Source of the DNA: Eunapius fragilis | Lineage: Eukaryota; Porifera; Demospongiae; Spongillida; Spongillidae | Reading direction: 5' to 3' | Length of the DNA: 64,000 nucleotides | Assembly: GCA_963681505.1 (NCBI GenBank) | Contig: OY811971.1 | Location: 9,977,991 to 10,041,990, forward strand | Shown here: one piece after another, positions 25,101-38,700 of the stretch | Numbering within the stretch: position 1 is the stretch's first letter | Layout of the letters: each line of letters opens with the position of its first letter | Made by a program: the position numbers and the translations under genes | Notes under the pieces: generated by a model | What the model was told of the DNA's origin: nothing | Database searches by the model: none | Seen by the model: only the letters and a program-made list of their open reading frames with translations

Positions 25101-28100
25101 TGTTCCCTAGCTTTTTACACCACCATCACCTTTGATTCCTATATACCACCAACCTTCTCGTGTAGAGAATGTTTTTATTACTTGTCATATTAACATCATT
25201 TAAAGTTTGATGTGGAGGTTAATCAGTATACAATTGACCAATAGCATTTATTTTATCTTACTTACTTGGTTTGGAAAAATATGCAACGTAAAAGATTTCC
25301 TTATGGATAATGGCATCCTTAAATAAGGATTTTTCAAACAATAAAATAAACGTTTTGATGATAGCATTAGATAACCACAAACTGTATGGCAGCCACTTTT
25401 GTGGAGGCTGTTTGTAGGTGTTGCTAAGGCCCCAAACCTCAACTATCAAAACTTTGGCCACAGCAATATGAATGTAGCTACTATTAATAAGTTTGGACTA
25501 GAGAGACCTTGTGCATCATGTATATGAACCAATTTTGTAGAGGGAAAGTGAGGATGTGCGGGATGAAGGTGGGTCAAGCCACATCAGGACAATCAAAATT
25601 TTACATGACTTGCACAATCTTTTCCAAAATTAATTGACATACACTTATGATTATTAAGAGCTGAAATGCAAATTTGGGAGTCTCCAGCACTTAGCACTTT
25701 CAAACCAGCCCTTGTTAAACACATGACCTTTTGGGCTTCACTGTGTAAACAGAGAGGGCGTTTGTAGTTATAAATCCCAGTGTAATTTGTATTTGGGTGA
25801 GTACAGTATGCCAAATCATAGTGTGCCATGTGATCTTAATTGTTGCCTGTTAGTCTTTTAATAACCATTAATGAACTGTATTTCAAGACCATTTGAAGTG
25901 TATCATGTTCATTTGGGAAATTGTAAAAAGTGTAAGAAGATTAAATCAAATAATTTATATCCACATCACCCTTGATCCTTGAGCTAGCTGAATCAGCAAC
26001 AAACACTTAGGGAACTCTAAGGGTTTTGGAGATATGATGTTCTAAAAGGGAAGGATCCAAATGTTGTGCTCTTTCACCATTGCTTACTTCCTTATAAGGC
26101 AATTGGTAACACTTCTGTGGGCAATCGTTTACACAGTGGTTTCGCACACTTAAAACCAATGATAGGCTATGAATCAATCTATTGTTGATTTGCCTAGGAG
26201 ATAGAGCCTTCCCTTTTGTTCATCAACCTTTTCAGACATCCGCGTCTTTGTGCGCTTGTGAAGTTCGCCGCTTCCTTATTGCGTCTCTATGTGCGCGTTT
26301 TTGTGTGTACAACTTCGCGCCGCTTCGTTTTAAGCTTATAAATTAAGTCAATTGTAGTAACACCTTGCGCATTTGTGCTCTTGAGATGGCACTTCGTTGT
26401 AGTTGCTCGCTTGGTGAGATTCATTCGGGAAAATGTGATGCTGAAACTGTTCAAGAGGTTACAAATGATGAAAAGAGGCTGTTGTATTTGAGAACTGGAC
26501 ACAATGTAGCAGATATATTTGTACTTTACACAGGAAAGTGTGAGCTGTATTACACTTTCCTGTGTAAAGTACAATATATCTGCCCATACGTTTTATACTG
26601 TGACCCCTTAGTGTATATATAGCACATCAACAAAATCAAACCTCTCGTCCATAAGGTGGAGTTTCCAATTTATAATTACTGCCCTCTGCACAAGTGGTCT
26701 ACTGGCTGTGTGACCAAAATTTTAGGCTAGAAAAGGCACCTGTCCAGCCTTGTTATCCTTGGGGTGTTGGGGTGTCGATAAACCTCTGCCTGTTGACCTC
26801 TGGACAATAACCAGGTCACTGCTAAATAGGTTTCATATCAAATAAGCATGCATTAGGGTGTTTAACCTACACTGAACAATGAAATCGGTTCCTTAGAAGA
26901 ATTCAAAAAAAAAACACAATTTTTCAGTCTGAAAATCGGTTTTTCCAAATATTTCTAAATGATTGGTTTTGACAATTTTGTTAGCCAAATGCCTAGGTGA
27001 TTCAGAGTTACACATGTATAGTAGTTTTATACATGTACATGTGATATTAATATGATTGGACTAGAGACCTTGCGCATCATGTATATGACTATAACAGAAC
27101 CAATTTTGTGGAGGGAAAGTGAGGATGTGGGTTGAAGGTGAGGGTGGTGTGACGTGTGGGAGATGTGAGGTGGGGATGTGATATGGAGGGAATGAGGGTG
27201 TGGGGGAGGGAAAGTTGGGGTTCATAGTCTTTGACAAGAATTGATTGCACTCAACGTGCAAAAGGTTCATGGGAACCAAGACATGCCATGTGCTTACACA
27301 CCCTGACTGCACTCATACACACACACTCACTGCACTCATAAAGCAAACAGTCCAGAGGACTGTGAGTGTGAGAGAAGAAAATTCGGGCCAGGGGGGGGCC
27401 AAAGGCCCGCTACGCCCTTCAACTTTTCACCTCCTCTCAGAATCCACCCTCAAATTGCACCCGTCCCTCCCTCTCTACACTCTTCATTGAAATTCACTAA
27501 CTCACCTCTCCTTAATCAACGCCATCTTGCCATGAACGAGGCGTCTTCGACGCCATACTCTCAGCTCTACACACCCACCCACTGCACTCATACATGTATA
27601 CACACACTCACACACACACACTCACTGCACTAATACACACACTCACTGCACTCATACACACACCCCTTAAAAGTCCCTTAACTCCCCTGCATTGTAGATT
27701 ACATTATAATCCATAACGCCCCTCCCCTTAATGAGGAAAAACCCATACAAGTGCACAGCTCCAGTGGTATGAACTCAATGGTGTACACATGTCCTTGTAC
27801 TGTAGTTCAATTTACAGTTCTCACATCAGAGTACAAGTCACCACATGTCCTTGGGCTGGGCTGGTACTACTCACCTTATCCTGTAGATCAACATTGGCAC
27901 CAGCAGATAGCAATATCCTCACAACCTCTTCATGGCCATTCCCAGATGCTCTCATCAGTGACGACGACTCTCTACCCTGAAGAGATGAACATATGATTAT
28001 GGCTGTACCAGGAACATCCTACCACACAATCAAAATATTAAAAAATCGATTTTCCCAAATACGTTATGTCAATTTGAGCCAAATACTACAGTGTACATGT

Positions 28101-31100
28101 ACATGTAGGTTATTCAGGTTTATTTTACAATGGATTTCAGAGTTACACATGTATAGTAGTCTTACACATGTAGTATTATACAATGTACATGTATGTTTGG
28201 ACTAGAGTCCTTGTGCGTCATGCATTATGACTATAGCAGAACCAATTTTGTGGAGGGAAAGTGAGAATGTCGGTTGAAGGTGTGGGTGGTGTGAAGTGTG
28301 GGAGGTGGGAGGCGAGGATGTGAGGATGTGATATGGAGGGAATGAGGGTGTGGGGGAGGGAAAGTTGGGGTTCATAGTCTTTGACAAGAATTGATTGCAC
28401 TCAACGTGCAAAACGGTTCATAGGAACCAAGATATGACACACCCTGACTGCACTCATATACACACACTCACTGCACTCATACACACACTCACGGCACTCA
28501 TACACACACTCACTGCACTCATACACACTCACTGAACTCATACACACACTCACTGCACTCATACACACACTCACTGCACTCATACACACGGCACTCATAC
28601 ACACACACACACTGCACTCATACACACACCTTACAAGCCCCTCAACTCCCCTGCATTCTAGATTACATTATAATCCATAACGCCCCTCCCCTTAATGAGG
28701 ATAAACCCATACAAGTGCACAGCTCCAGTGGTATGAACTCAATGGTGTACACATGTCCTTGTACTGTAGTTCAATTTACAGTTCTCACATCAGAGTACAA
28801 GTCACCACATGTCCTTGGGCTGGGCTGGTACTACTCACCTTATCCTGTAGATCAACATTGGCACCAGCAGATAGCAATATCCTCACAACCTCTTCATGGC
28901 CTTTCCCAGATGCTCTCATCAGTGATGACTCTCCACCATCCTGAAGAGATGAACATATGATTATGGCTGTACCAGGAACATCCTACCACACAATCAAAAT
29001 ATTAAAAAATCGATTTTCCCAAATATGTTTTGTCAATTTGAGCCAAATACTACAGTGTACATGTACATGTAGGTTATTCAGGTTTATTTTACAATGGATT
29101 TCAGAGTTACACATGTACAGTAGTCTTACACATGTAGTATTATACAATGTACATGTATGTTTGGACTAGAGTCCTTGTGCGTCATGCATTATGACTATAG
29201 CAGAACCAATTTTGTGGAGGGAAAGTGAGAATGTCGGTTGAAGGTGTGGGTGGTGTGAAGTGTGGGAGGTGGGAGGCGAGGATGTGAGGATGTGATATGG
29301 AGGGAATGAGGGTGTGGGGGAGGGAAAGTTGGGGTTCATAGTCTTTGACAAGAATTGATTGCACTCAACGTGCAAAACGGTTCATAGGAACCAAGATATG
29401 ACACACCCTGACTGCACTCATATACACACACTCACTGCACTCATACACACACTCACGGCACTCATACACACACTCACTGCACTCATACACACTCACTGCA
29501 CTCATACACACACACTCACTGCACTCATACACACACTCACTGCACTCATACACACACTGCACTCATACACACTCACGGCACTCATACACACACTCACTGC
29601 ACTCATACACACACACACTGCCCTCACACACACACCTTACAAGCCCCTTAACTCCCCTGCATTCTAGATTACATTATAATCCATAACGCCCCTCCCCTTA
29701 ATGAGGAAAAACCCATACAAGTGCACAGCTCCAGTGGTATGAACTCAATGGTGTACACATGTCCTTGTACTGTAGTTCAATTTACAGTTCTCACATCAGA
29801 GTACAAGTCACCACATGTCCTTGGGCTGGGCTGGTACTACTCACCTTATCCTGTAGATCAACATTGGCACCAGCAGATAGCAATATCCTCACAACCTCTT
29901 CATGGCCATTCTCAGATGCTCTCATCAGTGATGACTCTCTACCCTGAAGAGATAAACATATGATTATGGCTGTACCAGGAACATCCTACCACACAATCAA
30001 AATATTAAAAAATCGATTTTCCCAAATACGTTTTGTCAATTTGAGCCAAATACTAGTGTACATGTAGGTTATTCAGGTTTATTTTACAATGGATTTCAGA
30101 GTTACACATGTATAGTAGTCTTACACATGTAGTATTATACAATGTACGTGTATGTTTGGACTAGAGTCCTTGTGCGTCATGCATTATGACTATAGCAGAA
30201 CCAATTTTGTGGAGGGAAAGTGAGAATGTCGGTTGAAGGTGTGGGTGGTGTGAAGTGTGGGAGGTGGGAGGCGAGGATGTGAGGATGTGATATGGAGGGA
30301 ATGAGGGTGTGGGGGAGGGAAAGTTGGGGTTCATAGTCTTTGACAAGAATTGATTGCACTCAACGTGCAAAACGGTTCATAGGAACCAAGATATGACACA
30401 CCCTGACTGCACTCATATACACACACTCACTGCACTCATACACACACTCACGGCACTCATACACACACTCACTGCACTCATACACACACACTCACTGCAC
30501 TCATACACACACTCACTGCACTCATACACACACTCACTGCACTCATACACACTCACGGCACTCATACACACACACACTGCACTCATACACACACTCACTG
30601 CCCTCACACACACACCTTACAAGCCCCTTAACTCCCCTGCATTCTAGATTACATTATAATCCATAACGCCCCTCCCCTTAATGAGGATAAACCCATACAA
30701 GTGCACAGCTCCAGTGGTATATATGAGCTCAATGGTGTACACATGTCCTTGTACTGTAGTTCAAAATACAGTTCTCACATCAGAGTACAAGTCACCACAT
30801 GTCCTTGGGCTGGGCTGGTACTACTCACCTTATCCTGTAGATCAACATTGGCACCAGCAGATAGCAATATCCTCACAACCTCTTCATGGCCATTCTCAGA
30901 TGCTCTCATCAGTGATGACTCTCTATACTGAAGAGATGGAACATATGATTATGGCTGTACCAGGACCATCCTACCACACAACCCATCCTTCACACAGTCA
31001 CAGAGGACACAACCACATGGGAGGAAATAATTTGAATCAGGAGGTGGGGGTGGGGCAGGTGAGTAGGAAGAGTCCAAATATAAGATTGATGTACTACTCC

Positions 31101-34100
31101 CTACTCCAACCATTGTCTGGATGATAACAAATGTTCAGTCATGACATTAGGAAATGTAATGGCACAGCAGGCTTCATTAGGTATAAAACTGTAAGCCTTA
31201 TGAGCATCAGGTGATCAGTCATTGTATAGCAAACAGAGATCAACTAAGGATCACCTGACACTTAAAAGAGCCCATACGTTTTATACTGTGACCCCTTAGA
31301 GTATATATAGCACATCAACAAAATCAAACCTCTCGTCCATAAGCCCCTCCTATTAAAGGTGGAGTTTCCAATTTATAATTACTGCCCTCTGCACAAGTGG
31401 TCTACTGGCTGTGTGACCAAAATTTTAGGCTAGAAAAGGCACCTGTCCAGCCTTGTTATCCTTGGGGTGTTGGGGTGTCGATAAACCTCTGCCTGTTGAC
31501 CTCTGGACAATAACCAGGTCACTGCTAAATAGGTTTCATATCAAATAAGCATGCATTAGGGTGTTTAACCTACCCTGAACAATGAAATCGGTTCCTTAGA
31601 AGAATTCAAAAAAAAAACACAATTTTTCAGTCTGAAAATCGGTTTTTCCAAATATTTCTAAATGATTGGTTTTGACAATTTTGTTAGCCAAATGCCTAGG
31701 TGATTCAGAGTTACACATGTATAGTAGTTTTATACGTGTACATGTGATATTAATATGTTTGGACTAGAGACCTTGCGCATCATGTATATGACTATAGCAG
31801 AACCAATTTTGTGGAGGGAAAGTGAGGATGTGGGTTGAAGGTGAGGGTGGTGTGACGTGTGGGAGATGTGAGGTGGGGATGTGATATGGAGGGAATGAGG
31901 GTGTGGGGGAGGGAAAGTTGGGGTTCATAGTCTTTGACAAGAATTGATTGCACTCAACGTGCAAAAGGTTCATGGGAACCAAGACATGCCATGTGCTTAC
32001 ACACCCTGACTGCACTCATACACACATACTCACTGCACTCATAAAGCAAACAGTCCAGAGGACTGTGAGTGTGAGAGAAGAAAATTCGGGCCAGGGGGGG
32101 GCCAAAGGCCCGCTACGCCCATCAACTTTTCACCTCCTCTCAGAATCCACCCTCAAATTGCACCCGTCCCTCCCTCTCTACACTCTTCATTGAAATTCAC
32201 TAACTCACCTCTCCTTAATCAACGCCATCTTGCCATGAACGAGGCGTCTTCGACGCCATACTCTCAGCTCTACACACCCACCCACTGCACTCATACATGT
32301 ATACACACACTCACACACACACACTCACTGCACTAATACACACACTCACTGCACTCATACACACACCCCTTAAAAGTCCCTTAACTCCCCTGCATTGTAG
32401 ATTACATTATAATCCATAACGCCCCTCCCCTTAATGAGGAAAAACCCATACAAGTGCACAGCTCCAGTGGTATGAACTCAATGGTGTACACATGTCCTTG
32501 TACTGTAGTTCAATTTACAGTTCTCACATCAGAGTACAAGTCACCACATGTCCTTGGGCTGGGCTGGTACTACTCACCTTATCCTGTAGATCAACATTGG
32601 CACCAGCAGATAGCAATATCCTCACAACCTCTTCATGGCCATTCCCAGATGCTCTCATCAGTGACGACGACTCTCTACCCTGAAGAGATGAACATATGAT
32701 TATGGCTGTACCAGGAACATCCTACCACACAATCAAAATATTAAAAAATCGATTTTCCCAAATACGTTATGTCAATTTGAGCCAAATACTACAGTGTACA
32801 TGTACATGTAGGTTATTCAGGTTTATTTTACAATGGATTTCAGAGTTACACATGTATAGTAGTCTTACACATGTAGTATTATACAATGTACATGTATGTT
32901 TGGACTAGAGTCCTTGTGCGTCATGCATTATGACTATAGCAGAACCAATTTTGTGGAGGGAAAGTGAGAATGTCGGTTGAAGGTGTGGGTGGTGTGAAGT
33001 GTGGGAGGTGGGAGGCGAGGATGTGAGGATGTGATATGGAGGGAATGAGGGTGTGGGGGAGGGAAAGTTGGGGTTCATAGTCTTTGACAAGAATTGATTG
33101 CACTCAACGTGCAAAACGGTTCATAGGAACCAAGATATGACACACCCTGACTGCACTCATATACACACACTCACTGCACTCATACACACACTCACGGCAC
33201 TCATACACACACTCACTGCACTCATACACACTCACTGCACTCATACACACACTCACTGCACTCATACACACACTCACTGCACTCATACACACTCACGGCA
33301 CTCATACACACACACACTGCACTCATACACACATCTTACAAGCCCCTCAACTCCCCTGCATTCTAGATTACATTATAATCCATAACGCCCCTCCCCTTAA
33401 TGAGGATAAACCCATACAAGTGCACAGCTCCAGTGGTATGAACTCAATGGTGTACACATGTCCTTGTACTGTAGTTCAATTTACAGTTCTCACATCAGAG
33501 TACAAGTCACCACATGTCCTTGGGCTGGGCTGGTACTACTCACCTTATCCTGTAGATCAACATTGGCACCAGCAGATAGCAATATCCTCACAACCTCTTC
33601 ATGGCCATTCCCAGATGCTCTCATCAGTGATGACTCTCTACCCTGAAGAGATGAACATATGATTATGGCTGTACCAGGAACATCCTACCACACAATCAAA
33701 ATATTAAAAAATCGATTTTCCCAAATACGTTTTGTCAATTTGAGCCAAATACTACAGTGTACATGTACATGTAGGTTATTCAGGTTTATTTTACAATGGA
33801 TTTCAGAGTTACACATGTACTAGTCTTACACATGTAGTATTATACAATGTACATGTATGTTTGGACTAGAGTCCTTGTGCGTCATGCATTATGACTATAG
33901 CAGAACCAATTTTGTGGAGGGAAAGTGAGAATGTCGGTTGAAGGTGTGGGTGGTGTGAAGTGTGGGAGGTGGGAGGCGAGGATGTGAGGATGTGATATGG
34001 AGGGAATGAGGGTGTGGGGGAGGGAAAGTTGGGGTTCATAGTCTTTGACAAGAATTGATTGCACTCAACGTGCAAAACGGTTCATAGGAACCAAGATATG

Positions 34101-35657
34101 ACACACCCTGACTGCACTCATATACACACACTCACTGCACTCATACACACACTCACGGCACTCATACACACACTCACTGCACTCATACACACACACTCAC
34201 TGCACTCATACACACACTCACTGCACTCATACACACACTGCACTCATACACACTCACGGCACTCATACACACACACTGCCCTCACACACACACCTTACAA
34301 GCCCCTCAACTCCCCTGCATTCTAGATTACATTATAATCCATAACGCCCCTCCCCTTAATGAGGATAAACCCATACAAGTGCACAGCTCCAGTGGTATGA
34401 ACTCAATGGTGTACACATGTCCTTGTACTGTAGTTCAATTTACAGTTCTCACATCAGAGTACAAGTCACCACATGTCCTTGGGCTGGGCTGGTACTACTC
34501 ACCTTACTCAGTAGATCAACACTGGCACCAGCAGATAGCAATATCTTCACAACCTCTTCATGGCCATTCTCAGATGCTCTCATCAGTGATGACTGTCTAT
34601 CCTGACGAGATGGAACATATGATTATGGCTGTACCAGGACTATCCTACCACACAACCCATCCTTCACACAGTCACAGAGGACACAACCACATGGGAGGAA
34701 ATAATTTGAATCAGGAGGTGGGGGTGGGGCAGGTGAGTAGGAAGAGTCCAAATATAAGATTGATGTACTACTCCCTACTCCAACCATTGTCTGGATGATA
34801 ACAAGTGTTCAGTCATGACATTAAGAAATGTAATGGCACAGCAGGCTTCATTAGGTACAAAATGACATCACACATGTTCTATATGTGTAAAGAAAAATGG
34901 AAACATTGGTGCAAATGAGGTGTGCACTATTATGGGTTATGAGGTGTTGTACATATATACTGAAACCGAGGGATCTACATGATTTAGAATCCTCGAAGGC
35001 CCTGGGCTGTAGCATTCTGAGCGTAGCAAGGGCGCTACTAAGGGCCCGAGGGGATTATAAATCACGTAGATCCCTCGGTTTCAGTGTCTAACCAATTTAG
35101 ACAATAGCAACGCGTATGATACATTATCGCGCAACGCGATAACGATAACGGGAGGGATTCTAAGTGCCAGTGGGGGGGGATTTTAAGTGCCCGGGGCACT
35201 TAGAATCCCCCCACTGGCACTAGAGTCCCTCTCTAGGTTTCTACCGCGTTTAGATACCTGCAATTGACCAATCATATTGCACGAATCACTTCCGCTATTG
35301 TCTAAATATGGGTTTAACCATATAAAGGGGAGGAGGTAGAGGTGCCACTGTTGACTGCTTAGCTCTCAATCATCAGGCCTAACAATGGAGTGAATGGTGT
35401 GTGTACCCTAGTGTACCCTGGCAGACAGGACTGTGGGGACTGTTGAGACTACCAAAGGTGAGGTGTGAGTAAAAAGGTGATGGGAACGGTGGGGTGTGAT
35501 GAGCAGGGAAAGGTGAGGGTGTGGGTTGGAGGGATGGTGTGGGTGTGAGAAGGGAAAGTTGGGGTTCATGGTCTTTGACAACAATTGATTGCACTCAACA
35601 AGCAAAGGTTCATGGGAACCAAGACGTGCCATGTGCTCCTGCTTACCCCAAGGGTAC

Positions 35658-35711
<54 letters not shown>

Positions 35712-38700
35712 TGCAATCACACCTCTACTATCCTTCCACATGCTCTCAGCTCAGTAATGTACATTACCAAGTACTGCCACACACATACTGGTACCAGTAC
35801 TGCCACACACATACTGGTACCAGTAATGCCACACACATACTGGTACCAGTAATGCCACACACATACTGGTACCAGTAATGCCACACACATACTGGTACCA
35901 GTAATGCCACACACATACTGGTACCAGTAATGCCACACACATATTGGTACCAGTAATGCCACACACATACTGGTACCAGTAATGTCACACACATTCTTAT
36001 TTCCATACAGTCTTACTGACCAGTGCTCTGGAAAGTGTTACAAGCTGTGTGCAGACATGTGGCAGATGCTCTTTCACCATTGGTGAGCTTTGTGGTCACT
36101 GCAATAGGGTCTTGCACACATGCTAAACAAGTCAGGGCCATTGTGGGCATGTGTTGGACATGTATGGTGGGAGTAGGGGCCTGTCATTATAATACCTGCA
36201 TTTTTCAGGTCATTTAGTTAGAACGGAATTTTTCATAATTTCTGCCAGTGGCTACATACTGGTATAGCTACCTTGCAAAGCACATGGAACTGTGGGCTGG
36301 TGTGGCTGGTGAGTTTTAAAATTGAGTACATGCATTAAATACAAATCTATACCATCCACCTGAATATGGGTAAATGTAACGGCACAGAAAAAGCATATGG
36401 ACCCCTAAAGGCCCCCCCACACCAACACACCAATAATGGTTCACATACATCACTAATATATCTATGCATAACACAACTCATCACCACCCATAGACGTTCA
36501 CACCTCAAGTGATATCAACAACAGACCTCTTTGGGGGGAGGGGGAGGGGGTGTTACTAAGTGGAAAGTAACATCCCCAAACAGTTTGAAAGTTGCAGTAA
36601 TTTATTCCATTGACAAACTCCACATTCCAATTAGGAAAAGCCAATCAAATCCCTGCATTTTCCATTGATCCCACAGATGTTACTTTCCACCATACAAGTC
36701 CCTTAACTCCCCTGCATTGTAGATTACATTATAATCCACAATCCCCCTCCCCTTAATGAGGATAAACCCATACAAGTGCACAGCTCCAGTGATATGAACT
36801 CAATGGTGTACACATGTCCTTGTACTGTAGTTCAATTTACAGTTCTCACATCAGAGTACAAGTCACCACATGTCCTTGGGCTGGGCTGGTACTACTCACC
36901 TCATCATCCTGTAGATCAACATTGGCACCAGCTGATAACAATATCCTCACAACCTCTTCATGGCCATTCTCAGATGCTCTCATCAGTGATGACCTTCCAT
37001 ACTGAAGAGATGAACATATGATTATGGCTGTACCAGGAACATCCTACCAAACAACCCATCCTTCACACAGTCACAGAGGACACAACCACATGGGAGGAAA
37101 TAATTTGAATCAGGAGGTGGGGGTAGGGCAGGTGAGTAGGAAGAGTCCAAATATAAGATTGATGTACTACTCCCTACTCCAACCATTGTCTGGGTGATAA
37201 CAAGTGTTCAGTCATGACATTAGGAAATGTAATGGCACAGCAGGCTTCATTAGGTACAAAATGACATCAGACATGTTCAATAGGTGCATATTACGGCAAG
37301 GAGCACTTGTATGTCATTAAGGGGAAGAGATTGTGGACCAGAAGTTTTAGTTTGTTGGTGTGTTGTATGGTGAGTATACTCCTCCAGGACCCTTTAGCAC
37401 AACTATACACACTCACTAGCCACACCCATCGACCCTCACTCACTGGCCACACCCAGGACCCTTAGCGGCAGTATCACAACTCCACACTCACTGGCCACAC
37501 CCAGGACCCTTTAGCACAACTATACACACTCACTAGCCACACCCATCGACCCTCACTCACTGGCCACACCCAGGACCCTTAGCGGCAGTATCACAACTCC
37601 ACACTCACTAGCCACACCCAGGACCCTTTAGCACAACTACACACTCACTAGCCACACCCATCGACCCTCACCCATCCATAGGATTTAGATCAGGGGTCCA
37701 ACTACACACTCACTAGCCACACCCATCGACCCTCACCCACTGGCCACACCCAGGACCCTTAGCGGCAGCATCACAACTCCACACTCACTAGCCACACCCA
37801 GGACCCTTAGCACAACTCTACACTTACTGGCCACACCCATCGACCCTCACCCACTGGCCACACCCAGGACCCTTAGCGGCAGCATCACAACTTCTCACTC
37901 GCTGACCACACCCATTGCCTCCTAGTGATAGAGTACTTTAACCCCACAACTTCTCACCCACTGACCACACCCATTGGCCCTCATAGCGATAGTGTGCTTT
38001 AACCCCACAACGTCTCACTAACTGACCACACCCATTGGCCCTCCTAGCGACAGAGTCCATTAACCCCACAATTTCTCACTCATTGGCCACACCCATTAGA
38101 CTGCATTACAGTCGCGTTAGCGACCAGTTGGGCGTAGCCCGACTTAGCGTTTTGTTCCAAAGTCGGGTATCAAGCCATATCTGGATTTGTACCCATGTGA
38201 TAGCGAGTGTGGGCTATTATCACATATATAGTTGCCACATACATGTACGCTACCAGATGGATACAAATCAAGGTACACATGTATGCGCGCTAAGCCCGAC
38301 TACGCAACGACTTCGCACATTGCCTGATTTGCTCTTAGCGAATCCGTGCCTGATTTGCTCTTAGCAAATCCGTATTGTGCTGCAGCAACTGTCGCCTTTG
38401 CGTTGTGGAAAGTAGCGCTAATTGGGTAGCCCGACGTTGTGGAAGGTAGCGCTAACGGGGCGTAGCCCCACCTATGCAAAACGATGCGTGTGTGGGCTAT
38501 TTGTGATAATAACCCACACTCGATATCGGACATTCCAAAACGTGATTGCGAACAATGCCCAGCTATAGGCTAGGCATTGTACATGTATACGTTACGCCCG
38601 CTCGATGTAATTCACTTCTGGCAGTACCGTAAATCGTTTTGTCGAGTGAGCGAGTGGCACTCGCAATGTACGCGGACTCGCGCGCGCGTTAATGCACTCG

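Larger units (their letters stand above)
26583..31266. repeat. Large duplicated block 1 with four ankyrin exons
   Basis: Begins CCCATACGTTTTATACTGTG; the same sequence restarts at about 31270. The block holds ankyrin exons at 27875, 28839, 29845 and 30829 and the introns between them. The second block (31267-34860) repeats it with three exons. Segments such as 27060-28410 and 31764-33114 are nearly identical, introns included. Confidence 0.85.
31267..34860. repeat. Large duplicated block 2 with three ankyrin exons
   Basis: Second copy of the 26583-31266 block: exons E, F and G correspond in position to A, one of B/C, and D. It is about 1 kb shorter, equal to one missing ankyrin unit. After 34860 the sequence diverges into a nested palindromic element. 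Confidence 0.85.

Noticed and set aside
28401-34325. ORFs reading SVCMSAV, HTLTALIHT and FLSKTMNPNFPSPTPSF
   Set aside because: They repeat with each ankyrin unit but lie in the introns. The first two come from the CA-rich minisatellite and the last from the conserved G-rich intron part; none joins the ankyrin exons in frame.
27751-34798. Plus-strand ORFs of about 80 codons (MHSSSGMNSMVYTCP type) in every unit
   Set aside because: They are the antisense shadow of the ankyrin exon and its donor-side intron. The minus strand has the ankyrin consensus and proper splice sites.
35717-36006. Regularly spaced repeats resembling a CRISPR array, and MCGITGT-type ORFs
   Set aside because: The 26-bp units are contiguous with no unique spacers, and the genome is eukaryotic. 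It is a minisatellite; the ORFs are its translations.
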